DNA of 64,000 bases from positions 1 to 64,000 of the forward strand of contig CALXXF010000008.1 of the NCBI GenBank assembly GCA_944392615.1, in the 5' to 3' direction. Positions 7,489 to 15,689 of the stretch are shown here, piece after piece. The notes beneath the pieces are model-generated. The model had not been told where the DNA came from. It ran no database searches and saw nothing but the letters and a program-made list of their open reading frames with translations. The position numbers were made by a program, and so were the translations under genes. The stretch comes from an uncultured Clostridia bacterium (lineage in GTDB: Bacteria; Bacillota; Clostridia; Oscillospirales; CAG-272). Numbering within the stretch: position 1 is the first letter of the stretch; the number at the start of each line of letters is the position of its first letter.

Positions 7489-8634
7489 TCAAAACATAAA
7501 ATACTTTCTGAAAATCATTTTCAGTAGCGAAAAATAGGATATTTTTTCGACATCTTCAGAAGCTATTATATCAGAAAAACCTATTTCGTTTCCCGACAGA
7601 GTATAAGTAATCTTTCCTATTATGTCCCCTTTTCTGACAGGAGCCGGAACAGGCTGAGACACTTCGACGGTCTGTTTTACATCTGATGAGGTGCCCTTTT
7701 TCAGTACGCAGCAAAAGCCTGAGCCTTGTGCGACAGAGGAGCCCTTCACTCCGGAACTTATCGAAAATGGTATGTCGCATACTTCATCAAACTGAGCAAA
7801 TTCATAATTTGCAAAGCCGTAATCAAAAAGGCGTTTTGCGGTCACATTTCTCTTATCGGATGTCTGGGCACCCATTATGACGGCAATAAGCTGCATTCCG
7901 TCCCTTTTTGCACAGGCGGAAATGCAGTATCCCGATTTATCTGTGAAACCTGTTTTCAGTCCGTTGGCTCCGCTGTAAAATCTGATAAGTTTATTTGTGT
8001 TTGTAAGAGTAAACTCTCCGTTTCGTATGGTATCTTGCCATATCGTGGTATATTTAAGAATATCTGGGTATGAAACTATGAGTTCTCTTGACATTATGGC
8101 AATATCTTTTGCAGTAGTCAAATGAGTGTCGGTTGTGTCGTCAAGACCGTTGGTGTTGTCGAAATGAGTGTTTTTCATGCCGAGCTCACGGGCTTTTTCA
8201 TTCATCATATCGACGAAGTCACTTTCACTTCCCGCAACATGCTCAGCCAAAGCAACCGCGGCATCATTGGCAGAGCATATTACAACGGATTTTATCATAT
8301 CCTCTACCGTCATAAGCTCTCCAGGCTCAAGATATATCTGTGAGCCGCCCATTCCTGCGGCGTTTTCACTTACGTTCACCATTTCATCGAGCTTGATCTT
8401 TCCGGTTTCAAGAGCCTCGTACACAAGAAGCAGCGTCATTACCTTAGTAACCGAAGCCGGGTGACGTCTTATTTCCGAATCTTTTTCATAAAGAACCGTG
8501 CCGGTAACGGCCTCTATAAGTATAACGCTCGGAGCCTCTATTTCGATTTCGGCTGAAGCCGTAAAAGGAAGTGCTCCGAATAGAATACACACCGAGAGAA
8601 ACATAACCAGACACCGGACATTCAAATTTTTCAT
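7489..8634 (-). CDS. D-alanyl-D-alanine carboxypeptidase (PBP5/DacF type)
   Basis: A 381-residue serine carboxypeptidase that trims the terminal D-Ala from peptidoglycan stem peptides outside the membrane. A signal peptide (residues 1-28, hydrophobic VMFLSVCILFGALPF) ends at TASA. All three active-site motifs of class C low-molecular-mass PBPs are present: SVTK (SxxK), SAN (SxN) and KTG in GLKTGFTDKSG. A C-terminal PBP5-like beta domain follows, and the tail YFSLLKMIFRKYFMF looks like the usual amphipathic membrane anchor. The ATG at 8634 is preferred over an upstream in-frame start because GGAGG lies six bases before it and it begins the signal peptide. Confidence 0.92.
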   Translation of the reverse strand: MKNLNVRCLVMFLSVCILFGALPFTASAEIEIEAPSVILIEAVTGTVLYEKDSEIRRHPASVTKVMTLLLVYEALETGKIKLDEMVNVSENAAGMGGSQIYLEPGELMTVEDMIKSVVICSANDAAVALAEHVAGSESDFVDMMNEKARELGMKNTHFDNTNGLDDTTDTHLTTAKDIAIMSRELIVSYPDILKYTTIWQDTIRNGEFTLTNTNKLIRFYSGANGLKTGFTDKSGYCISACAKRDGMQLIAVIMGAQTSDKRNVTAKRLFDYGFANYEFAQFDEVCDIPFSISSGVKGSSVAQGSGFCCVLKKGTSSDVKQTVEVSQPVPAPVRKGDIIGKITYTLSGNEIGFSDIIASEDVEKISYFSLLKMIFRKYFMF

Positions 8635-8855
8635 ATATACCTCCGAGAGAGCATATGTCACGCGGGAAAAGCAAATTATCTGTGACAAATCACAGATAAA
8701 ATACTTTTCCGGGCGTCATTCTACATGGTAAATTTTTATGCCGTGGTGTGTTTTTATATGACTTTTACGATTGCCTTGTAATACAGACACAGCTTCGGAG
8801 TATTCAGATTTTGCCGGCAGAATCAAGAATAATTTGACTACGAAGCAGAATGAAG

Positions 8856-8891
8856 TAAGGACGGCATGTTATATTTTCCATGCCGTCCTTA
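8856..8891 (-). terminator. Hairpin after the ABC-F gene
   Basis: A perfect 13-bp inverted repeat (8856-8868, 8879-8891) directly after the ABC-F stop. The T tract on the minus strand is weak, so it may only mark the transcript end. Confidence 0.5.
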
Positions 8892-8906
8892 AAATTTCTG
8901 TAAATT

Positions 8907-10823
8907 TTACTTTTCATCAGATTTTGCCATTTCGGTTTTCAGCTTTTCAAGCTCTTCCCACATTTCGAGCAGACTTTCCTCAAGCGCAGTATTTTGTTCA
9001 TATATTTCGGAGAGCCTTACATAGTCCGTACCGTCTGTCGTTTTCCATGCGATGTTGTTTTTTTCAAGAGCGTCTTCTGCATTTTTTATATCCTCAACTA
9101 ATTTTTCGTAGCGCTTTTCTTTTTTTCTTTTCAGAGCAGCCGCCTGTTTTGATGCCATAAAGCGCGCTTTGGAATCGCTCAGCTGTTCATCTCTGCACTC
9201 TTCGGCTGAAGTTGATGTAAAAAGTTTCTTTTCCCTGTATTCGGTATATTCACTGTAGGTGCCGTTAAACGGCACAAATGTCCTGTTCTCATAAACTATC
9301 ATCCGTGTTGCCATTTTGTTGATAAAATATCTGTCGTGACTGACAGCAAGGACAGTTCCCTCATATGACATCAGAGCGTCTTCAAGTATCTCCCGTGATG
9401 CTATGTCCAGATGGTTTGTAGGCTCGTCCAAAAGCAGAAAATTCACATCCGAAAGCATAAGCTTTGCAAGCGCAAGACGTGCCTTTTCCCCGCCGCTTAA
9501 AACAGACACCTTTTTAAACACATCGTCGCCTTTAAAAAGAAACAGCGAAAGAATGGTTCGTATCTTTGTCTGACTCAAATCGTCATAATCTGACCACAGC
9601 TCGTCGATTACAGTGTTATCATCGTTTAGGCCATGGTGTTCCTGGTCGTAATATCCTTCCTTGACATTGAATCCAGGCTCCACACGTCCCTGTGTAGGGG
9701 GGACGGTGCCGTATATTATTTTCAGAAGCGTGGATTTACCGCAGCCGTTCGGACCGGTGATTATAACCCTGTCATTCTTTTTTATTTCAAGGTCAACATC
9801 GGTAAACAGGTACTTATCAGAGTACTTTTTTGACAGCATTTTTGTTTTCAGAACATCGTTTCCGCTTTCGGTAGACACGTCAAACTTAAGGCGTATATTC
9901 TGAGGTGGCGCCTTTACCGGAGAAATACGCTCTATTCTGTCCAGTCTCTTTTGCGTGCTCTCAGCTTTTGCGATGTTTTTCTCACGTCCCCAACGTCTCT
10001 GCTGCTCTATTATTGATTCCAGCCTTGCTATTTCTTTCTGCTGATTTTTATACTGGTGTTCAAGTATCTCATTCTCTCTTTTCTTGGCTGCAATATAAGC
10101 ATCGTAATTTCCGTTATACAGCTTTGCAGAGCCAAGTTCAAGCTCAAGTGTCTTATTAGTTGTCCGGCACAGGAAGAATCTGTCATGAGATATCAGAAGA
10201 ACTGTTTTTTTTGTCGATAATATGAATTTTTCAAGCCATTCAATGTTTTCAATATCGAGATGATTGGTTGGTTCATCCAGCATAATGATGTCCGGTTCGG
10301 TCAATAATATCTTGGCAAGGGCAACTTTTGTTTTTTGTCCGCCGGAAAGTTTTTGTATAGACAGGTTCATGTCGGCTTCGGAAAAGCCCAGATTGAGAAG
10401 TACCGAGCGGCTTCTTCCCTTATACTGAAGACCGCCGTTTTCAATAAATTTTTCATATCTTGAGGCATACTTGACAGCGGAATCCTCATCACCGCTCTCT
10501 GCTTTTTCTCTCAGGCTTTCAAGTTCGTTCTCCTCCAGAACAAGATGTTGAAAAGCCAGCAACATTTCGTCGTAAAGTGTATTCTCAGACTCAATTTCCG
10601 GATTTTGTGATAGATATCCCACTGTCTTGTCCTTAGATATATAGACATTTCCTGAATCAGGTTCTGTTATTCCCACAATAATTTTGAAAAGAGTGGATTT
10701 ACCCGCTCCGTTAGGACCAACGATGCCCAGCTTATCCCCATCTTCTATGGAAAATGAAACTTTATCAAACAGGACCTCGTCGCCGAAAGCCACAGACAAA
10801 TCATCACATCCGACAGAAATCAT
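8907..10823 (-). CDS. ABC-F family ATPase
   Basis: A 638-residue soluble protein with two tandem ABC ATPase domains and no membrane segments, as in ABC-F translation factors that act on the ribosome (Uup/EttA/resistance-type). The first domain has Walker A GPNGAGKST (residues 36-44), signature LSGGQKTK and Walker B DEPTNHLD. An interdomain linker rich in charged residues follows, then the second domain with GPNGCGKST, LSGGEKARLALAKL and DEPTNHLD. The C-terminal 90 residues are a charged coiled coil as in Uup/YdiF. Start ATG follows GGGGGGT, with a TTGACA-18-TATAAT promoter. Which subfamily (housekeeping or antibiotic protection) cannot be decided here. Confidence 0.93.
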   Translation of the reverse strand: MISVGCDDLSVAFGDEVLFDKVSFSIEDGDKLGIVGPNGAGKSTLFKIIVGITEPDSGNVYISKDKTVGYLSQNPEIESENTLYDEMLLAFQHLVLEENELESLREKAESGDEDSAVKYASRYEKFIENGGLQYKGRSRSVLLNLGFSEADMNLSIQKLSGGQKTKVALAKILLTEPDIIMLDEPTNHLDIENIEWLEKFILSTKKTVLLISHDRFFLCRTTNKTLELELGSAKLYNGNYDAYIAAKKRENEILEHQYKNQQKEIARLESIIEQQRRWGREKNIAKAESTQKRLDRIERISPVKAPPQNIRLKFDVSTESGNDVLKTKMLSKKYSDKYLFTDVDLEIKKNDRVIITGPNGCGKSTLLKIIYGTVPPTQGRVEPGFNVKEGYYDQEHHGLNDDNTVIDELWSDYDDLSQTKIRTILSLFLFKGDDVFKKVSVLSGGEKARLALAKLMLSDVNFLLLDEPTNHLDIASREILEDALMSYEGTVLAVSHDRYFINKMATRMIVYENRTFVPFNGTYSEYTEYREKKLFTSTSAEECRDEQLSDSKARFMASKQAAALKRKKEKRYEKLVEDIKNAEDALEKNNIAWKTTDGTDYVRLSEIYEQNTALEESLLEMWEELEKLKTEMAKSDEK

Positions 10824-10854
10824 ATAAGTACCCCCCGCGATTCACTCACATGTA

Positions 10855-10884
10855 ATTATACATTATTTTAAGGGCATTTGTCAA
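10855..10884 (-). promoter_or_regulatory. Vegetative promoter of the ABC-F gene
   Basis: On the minus strand, consensus TTGACA (10879-10884), 18-bp spacer, TATAAT (10855-10860). It lies between the two divergent genes. Confidence 0.85.
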
Positions 10885-10904
10885 ATAGCCCGTGAAGGAA
10901 AGAA

Positions 10905-11765
10905 ATGAATACCAATATAACAGAAAAAGGCATACTGTTACGCGCGTCCGGACTGCTTCTGATTTTTGCAGTACTGGTCCTTGATATAGTAATGATGCCC
11001 GGATTATTTTCGTGTATGATGTATGCAGACGGACGAACAGGAACAAATAGTCCTGAGACATCGGAGAAAAATAAACAGAATGAAATGATTGGAGGGATTT
11101 CATCGGAGAATGAACTTCATTGCGGAGCAATGCAGCCCGAATCTTTTCTTGATAAGCTATATTTTTTCGGTGACTCAACGACATACGGTCTTATGAATTA
11201 CAATGTGCTCAATGACGGAAGACATGGGCAAAATTATCACACGCTTAAGGCTTCGCAGATATGGGTACCGGAGGGAGGCACATTTTATCTTGGTAATATT
11301 CTTACTGCCAGAATCGCATTATGCGACGGACGACATCTTTCGCTTGCCGAGGCGACTGCAAATATAAGGCCCGAATATCTCGTTATAACAGTAGGGGTAA
11401 ACGGCCTTGTTTCATGGCAGGAGGAAAGTTTTAAAAAATATTACTGCAAGATGATATCACTTGTTTGCGAAAACTCAGAGAATACAGTTATAATGCTTCA
11501 ATCTGTATATCCCGTTGCATCAAATGTCACAAATAATCTCAAAAATTTTACTAATGACAAGATAGATATAATTAATGTGTGGATAAAAGAAATCGCAGAG
11601 GAGCGCGGGCTGACATTTATAAATTCAAATCCGTCGCTCAAGGACGAAAACGGATATCTGAAGCAGGAATATCAAAACGGAGACGGGCTCCATCTGAATA
11701 CCGAGGGATTCAACGCAATACTTGAATTTATTGAGAAAACAGTTACAGGCGGTGAAGTAAAATGA
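10905..11765 (+). CDS. Membrane-anchored SGNH/GDSL hydrolase
   Basis: A 286-residue protein with one N-terminal transmembrane helix (about residues 11-32) and an extracytoplasmic SGNH hydrolase domain. The block I nucleophile is in FFGDSTTYG, block III is VGVNG, and the catalytic DxxH is DGLHLN near the C-terminus. Such enzymes act as esterases or acetyltransfer partners on surface glycans. The next gene overlaps by four bases (ATGA) and encodes a DUF4358 lipoprotein; in many Clostridia this pair accompanies an MBOAT O-acyltransferase, which is absent here. The start ATG follows AAGGAAAG. Confidence 0.85.
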   Translation: MNTNITEKGILLRASGLLLIFAVLVLDIVMMPGLFSCMMYADGRTGTNSPETSEKNKQNEMIGGISSENELHCGAMQPESFLDKLYFFGDSTTYGLMNYNVLNDGRHGQNYHTLKASQIWVPEGGTFYLGNILTARIALCDGRHLSLAEATANIRPEYLVITVGVNGLVSWQEESFKKYYCKMISLVCENSENTVIMLQSVYPVASNVTNNLKNFTNDKIDIINVWIKEIAEERGLTFINSNPSLKDENGYLKQEYQNGDGLHLNTEGFNAILEFIEKTVTGGEVK

Positions 11766-12283
11766 ACGAAAAAAAATCAGGTAAAAAAAATATAAAAAGA
11801 ATTTTTTGTACAGTAATGATTGTACTTCAGATACTGCTCTTTGTGTCATGTGAAAACGACACGGCAAAGAGGACAAACGAAATATCTGCAGACACAGTTG
11901 CAGAAATTATGCTTGAGGCAATCGGACGCGAGGATATGGAAAAGCTTGATAATAATGACATAGAGTTTACACTCGGAGTATCCCCCGCTTATTACACCGA
12001 AGCGGCTGTATACGTATGTTCATCGGGAGCATCTATCGACGAGTTCGGGGTGTTCAAAGCCGCAGAAGGTGAAAAAACAAGGCTTACAAATTCATTGAGC
12101 TCGTATATAAGTTCATCACAGGCGGGAAAATTTGAGTGGCTCAACAGCTACAACCCGCCTGAAGCGGAAAAGCTGGAAGATGCCTATATTGATCAATACG
12201 GTGATATAGTTGTCTACAGCTTTTGCGGCGATGACTGTGCAAAAGAGTTTGGCAAACGCCTTAAAAGCGCCGGTATATATTGA
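11762..12283 (+). CDS. DUF4358-type lipoprotein
   Basis: A 173-residue lipoprotein. The N-terminus has a basic segment, a hydrophobic stretch and the lipobox FVSC at about residues 27-30, so the mature protein is anchored to the outer face of the membrane. The remainder (SADTVAEIMLEAIG near the start, EDAYIDQYGDIVVYSFCGDD near the end) matches what I know as DUF4358. It is translationally coupled to the SGNH hydrolase gene. A vegetative promoter for the next gene overlaps its stop codon. The biochemical role is unknown. Confidence 0.8.
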   Translation: MNEKKSGKKNIKRIFCTVMIVLQILLFVSCENDTAKRTNEISADTVAEIMLEAIGREDMEKLDNNDIEFTLGVSPAYYTEAAVYVCSSGASIDEFGVFKAAEGEKTRLTNSLSSYISSSQAGKFEWLNSYNPPEAEKLEDAYIDQYGDIVVYSFCGDDCAKEFGKRLKSAGIY

Positions 12284-12308
12284 CAAAAAGCTGCGTTTGT
12301 GCTAATAT
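12280..12308 (+). promoter_or_regulatory. Promoter of the L-serine dehydratase gene
   Basis: A consensus TTGACA (12280-12285), 17-bp spacer and TAATAT (12303-12308), overlapping the stop codon of the preceding lipoprotein gene. Expected start near 12315. Confidence 0.8.
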
Positions 12309-12354
12309 CTCTTTGCATAGAGAAGAACGTGAAAACAACAAATGAATTATCTGG

Positions 12355-12401
12355 TACAAAAAGAGGCTCCTGTCACAAAGGCAAATCTGCCTCTTTTTGT
12401 A
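12355..12401 (+). terminator. Terminator-like hairpin in the serine dehydratase leader
   Basis: A perfect 13-bp inverted repeat (12355-12367 and 12389-12401) whose right arm holds a run of five T. It lies between the promoter at 12280-12308 and the sdaA start at 12424, with no room for another promoter after it. It is therefore either the terminator of the upstream operon that sdaA transcription must pass, or an attenuator. A smaller stem TCTCT/AGAGA precedes it. Confidence 0.65.
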
Positions 12402-12423
12402 ATGTAAGAAAAGGCGGCAAAAT

Positions 12424-13656
12424 ATGCAATCATTAAGAGAGCTGTATAAAATAGGAAGAGGACCTTCCTCCTCACACACAATGGGACCTGAACGCGCGTG
12501 CATAGAGGTCAAAAAGCGCTTTCCGGATGCCGATTCTTTTGAAGTAACTCTTTACGGGTCTCTCGCAATGACCGGAAAAGGACATCTGACCGACGTGGTG
12601 ATAGTCAATACGCTCGCTCCTTTGGAGACAAAGGTAGAGTTTGTAAAATCGTACCTTCCCGGAAAACATCCGAATACCATGCTTATAAAGCCGATGAAAA
12701 ACGGCAAAGTGCTTGATTTTATTTATGTATACAGCGTGGGGGGCGGAACAATAGAGTTTGAAGGAGAAGAACCATACATATCAGAAGATGTGTACCCACA
12801 CAGCAGCTATGAGAGTATTTCAGAGTACTGTCTCAAAAACGGCATGAGACTTCCCGATTACGTCGAAAAATACGAAGGACCTGAGATATGGGATTATCTT
12901 GAGACTATTTGGAAGCAAATGAAACGAACCATAGCAGACGGTCTCACCGTCACCGGGACTCTCGCCGGCGGACTTGGTACAAAGCGCAAGGCAAATTATC
13001 TGTACAATCAGCGTCATATAGACGAATCTGCACAAACCAAAGAAAACAGGATAGTTTGCGCTTATGCGTTTTCCTGCGGGGAACAGAACGCATCAGGAGG
13101 TCTTATAGTCACTGCTCCGACTTGCGGAGCCTGCGGCGTAGTCCCGTCTGTAATGAAATACATGCAGGACACAAAGGGATTCACCGATGACAAAATAATA
13201 AGGGCGCTGGCGACCGGAGGTATAATAGGGGATCTCATTAAAACAAACGCCTCGATAAGCGGAGCCGAATGCGGGTGCCAGGCAGAGATAGGCTCGGCAT
13301 GTTCTATGGCTTCAGCCTCTCTTGCCGAACTTTTTGAAATGGGTCTTGACCAGATAGAATATGCCGCTGAGGTCGCAATGGAGCACCATCTCGGACTTAC
13401 CTGCGATCCCATAGACGGCCTGGTTCAGATACCATGTATAGAGCGCAACGCCGTTGCCGCAATGCGTGCGATAAATGCGCTGTCTCTTGCTAACTTTCTC
13501 ACCGATACACGCAAGGTCTCTTTTGATACTGTGGTACGCACTATGTACGAAACAGGTACAGATATAAACAGCAAATACAGAGAGACGTCCGAGGGTGGTC
13601 TTGCAACAAACTATGCCGCCGGGAAGAAAACATCTTCGCTCAAAACACGTTCTTGA
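12424..13656 (+). CDS. sdaA: L-serine dehydratase (L-serine ammonia-lyase), single-chain, [4Fe-4S]
   Basis: Deaminates L-serine to pyruvate and ammonia using an oxygen-labile [4Fe-4S] cluster; cytoplasmic. The 410-residue product carries the beta domain first (PSSSHTMGPERA at residues 17-28) and the alpha domain after it, as in fused SdaA enzymes. Many Clostridia instead split these into two subunits. Cys-rich alpha-domain motifs are TAPTCGACGVVPSVM, SGAECGCQAEIGSACSMA and LTCDPIDGLVQIPC, which supply the cluster ligands. The start ATG follows AAAAGGCGG. It has its own promoter and a terminator-like leader hairpin, and a large palindrome follows the stop. Confidence 0.93.
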   Translation: MQSLRELYKIGRGPSSSHTMGPERACIEVKKRFPDADSFEVTLYGSLAMTGKGHLTDVVIVNTLAPLETKVEFVKSYLPGKHPNTMLIKPMKNGKVLDFIYVYSVGGGTIEFEGEEPYISEDVYPHSSYESISEYCLKNGMRLPDYVEKYEGPEIWDYLETIWKQMKRTIADGLTVTGTLAGGLGTKRKANYLYNQRHIDESAQTKENRIVCAYAFSCGEQNASGGLIVTAPTCGACGVVPSVMKYMQDTKGFTDDKIIRALATGGIIGDLIKTNASISGAECGCQAEIGSACSMASASLAELFEMGLDQIEYAAEVAMEHHLGLTCDPIDGLVQIPCIERNAVAAMRAINALSLANFLTDTRKVSFDTVVRTMYETGTDINSKYRETSEGGLATNYAAGKKTSSLKTRS

Positions 13657-13696
13657 AGTTTTCCGGAACTTTTTGATCCTGGCAAGCCATGATTTT

Positions 13697-13724
13697 TTAT
13701 TCCGGTGTTTAAACACCGGAATAA
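13697..13724. repeat. 28-bp perfect palindrome between convergent genes
   Basis: Two 14-base arms without a loop, centred at 13710/13711, preceded by six T. It may form part of a bidirectional terminator between sdaA and the metal transporter operon. Confidence 0.6.
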
Positions 13725-13830
13725 TGCTTCTTACAAAAAAGAAATTAGTAAAAGCATAGTTGCAAATCCGATATCAGTCACAGAATCTGATTTAAAATCA
13801 TGTACATGTCAAATACATGTCAAAATCACA

Positions 13831-13875
13831 AAAAAACAGGCCCACTGCCCTTTTATGAGCATGAGCCTGTTTTTT
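13831..13875 (-). terminator. Terminator of the metal ABC transporter operon
   Basis: An 11-bp stem (13831-13841 with 13865-13875) closed by A6/T6 on either side, starting right at the permease stop codon. It could work in both directions, so it may also serve sdaA. Confidence 0.8.
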
Positions 13876-14702
13876 CAATCGGTTGAACGAGAAGCCGCCG
13901 CGCTGATAAAACAAAGAAGCAGATAGACGGCAAGATTGCAAAGAACCATGCATGCACTGACGGATATGTCTGAAAATATACTTATTGTCATAGATATAAT
14001 AAAACAGAAAAGCGAAATCACCACCGATGATATGACGACTCTGAAAAAGCTTTTGAATATCCGCATCGATGAGAGCGCAGGAAAAATAAGAAGAGCGGAT
14101 ATCAGAAGAGCACCCACAAGCCGCATGCCTACCACAATAACAAGAGCGGTAAGAGCGGCAATAAGGGCATTATAAAGTCCCGGCTTCCCGTCTGAGGCTT
14201 TTTCATATGTTTCATCAAATGTAACCGCAAAGATCCTGTTATAGCATATTATGTAAACAATTACAGTAGCAGATGCAACAGCTGCTGTCAGTATAACATC
14301 CGAAAGCGTGAGTGCGGTTATGCTTCCGAAAAGATAACTTTCTATGTCCACATTAGTGCCTCTGGAAGCAATCGCTCCGACAGCAAGTGCGGCTGTTGAA
14401 AATATGGCTGTTGCCGCATCTCCCCGAATACGGCTGCTTTCACTCATCCTTAGTATAAAAAAAGCAGATATCATTACGACCGGTATTGAAAAAAGCATCG
14501 GGGAATTTCCCGTTGCAACTGCGACTGCCACAGCCGCAAACGACACATGTGACAAACCGTCGCCTATCATCGAATATTTTTTCAGTACGAGCACGACTCC
14601 GAGAGCCGCCGCCGAAGCGGATATGAGCACCCCCACTATAAATGAATATATCACTATATCCGTGGAAAACAGCAGTTTCAAATATTCAATAAGCTCAGAC
14701 AC
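13875..14702 (-). CDS. Metal ABC transporter permease (ZnuB/MntB family)
   Basis: A 275-residue integral membrane protein of the ABC-3 family with about eight hydrophobic helices. The segment VLVLKKYSMIGDGLSHVSFA (residues 37-56) is the family's conserved region, with DGLSHVSFA diagnostic for Zn/Mn/Fe importers. I chose GTG 14702, which overlaps the stop of the ATPase gene and has GGAGG seven bases upstream; an earlier start would lie inside the ATPase coding region and add a non-membrane tail. No substrate-binding lipoprotein gene is adjacent, so the periplasmic-type partner must be encoded elsewhere. The metal is not determined. Confidence 0.88.
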   Translation of the reverse strand: MSELIEYLKLLFSTDIVIYSFIVGVLISASAAALGVVLVLKKYSMIGDGLSHVSFAAVAVAVATGNSPMLFSIPVVMISAFFILRMSESSRIRGDAATAIFSTAALAVGAIASRGTNVDIESYLFGSITALTLSDVILTAAVASATVIVYIICYNRIFAVTFDETYEKASDGKPGLYNALIAALTALVIVVGMRLVGALLISALLIFPALSSMRIFKSFFRVVISSVVISLFCFIISMTISIFSDISVSACMVLCNLAVYLLLCFISAAASRSTD

Positions 14703-15390
14703 CGGAGTACCTCCTTCCAGTCTCTGTTTTAAGGTAATCCGACGTGCTTCCGAAAAACAGCGGGCGATTATGCAAATGAAGTATGCATGAGGCATATCTG
14801 ATAGCGGCTGGAATATCATGCGTTATCATTACCACAGCTACTCCTTCGCTGTTTATTGATTTAATTATCTCGTAAAACTCGGATGTGACTATAGGGTCAA
14901 GACCTGCGGTAGGCTCGTCAATCAGAAGAAGTGACATATCCTTTGTGAGCGCTCTTGCAAGAAGTACGCGTTGTTGCTGACCGCCGGAGAGTTCACAAAA
15001 AGAGCGCGATGCCTCGGAATATATTCCGAGTTTCTTCATGATGTCCTCTGCTTTGCGCCTTTCTTCAGATGTATAGAAAGAAAAGAATTTTTTCTCCGAT
15101 AAAAAGCCGGACATAACTACTTCTCTTACACTTGCCGGGAAATTTTTCATACCTGAATTCTGCTGAGGAAGATACGCAATTTTTTTTCTGACAAGACCGT
15201 CTGAAAATTCAATTTTTCCTTCAGTAACAGGGATAAGTCCGAGAATTGCCTTGACAAGTGTGCTCTTACCGGAGCCGTTTTCACCCACTATACACAGATA
15301 TTCCCCCTTTTCAAGTGAAAAGGAAAGGTCCTGCATTACTATATTTTTTTCATATGATAGTGTAACGTTTTCACATTTTATAAGAGACAT
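14695..15390 (-). CDS. Metal ABC transporter ATPase (ZnuC/MntA family)
   Basis: A 231-residue cytoplasmic ATPase. Motifs: Walker A GENGSGKST (about residue 36), Q-loop in YLPQQNSG, signature LSGGQQQRVLLARAL, Walker B LLLIDEPTAGLD and H-loop MITHD. It pairs with the downstream permease, whose GTG start overlaps this gene's stop. The ATG at 15390 is preferred because GGAAGGG lies before it, and because the upstream in-frame ATG falls beyond the operator and near the promoter. A Fur-family-like operator sits at the transcription start, so expression should respond to metal. Confidence 0.92.
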   Translation of the reverse strand: MSLIKCENVTLSYEKNIVMQDLSFSLEKGEYLCIVGENGSGKSTLVKAILGLIPVTEGKIEFSDGLVRKKIAYLPQQNSGMKNFPASVREVVMSGFLSEKKFFSFYTSEERRKAEDIMKKLGIYSEASRSFCELSGGQQQRVLLARALTKDMSLLLIDEPTAGLDPIVTSEFYEIIKSINSEGVAVVMITHDIPAAIRYASCILHLHNRPLFFGSTSDYLKTETGRRYSGV

Positions 15391-15407
15391 AAGCACCCTT
15401 CCACATT

Positions 15408-15452
15408 TGATAGTGACTATCATATTATAGCACGCGTCTGTATTTAAATCAA
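15408..15452 (-). promoter_or_regulatory. Metal transporter promoter with Fur-family-like operator
   Basis: On the minus strand, TTGATT (15447-15452), 17-bp spacer and TATAAT (15424-15429). The perfect 7-1-7 inverted repeat TGATAGTGACTATCA (15408-15422) follows immediately, covering the transcription start. It differs from the Fur box TGATAATnATTATCA by one base per half-site, so a Fur, Zur or PerR-family repressor is the expected regulator. Confidence 0.8.
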
Positions 15453-15483
15453 GATTTTTTATAAACAAAAGTTTTTAAAAAAG

Positions 15484-15517
15484 ACAGGCGCTGCGTAAGA
15501 TTTTACGCAGCACCTGT
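15484..15517 (-). terminator. Terminator of radC
   Basis: A long hairpin (arms 15484-15498 and 15502-15517, one mismatch) with runs of A/T on both sides. On the minus strand it terminates radC ahead of the ABC promoter. Confidence 0.8.
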
Positions 15518-15689
15518 GTTTTTTTTTCATGGGGATTGACTTTCGAAGACGATATGGTAAAATTGAAAATATAACGGAAGTACGGTTCATTGAACAGAAA
15601 ACCGTTGTAAAGTAATTTATATATACGGCAAATATTACAGTCACAGGCACGAAGAATACCGAAAGCAGTGATTATTAAACTCAGTGTGA

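Noticed and set aside
13875-14819. Metal permease starting at 14819
   Set aside because: The extra residues would lie inside the ATPase gene and are not membrane-like; GTG 14702 has GGAGG and overlaps the ATPase stop.
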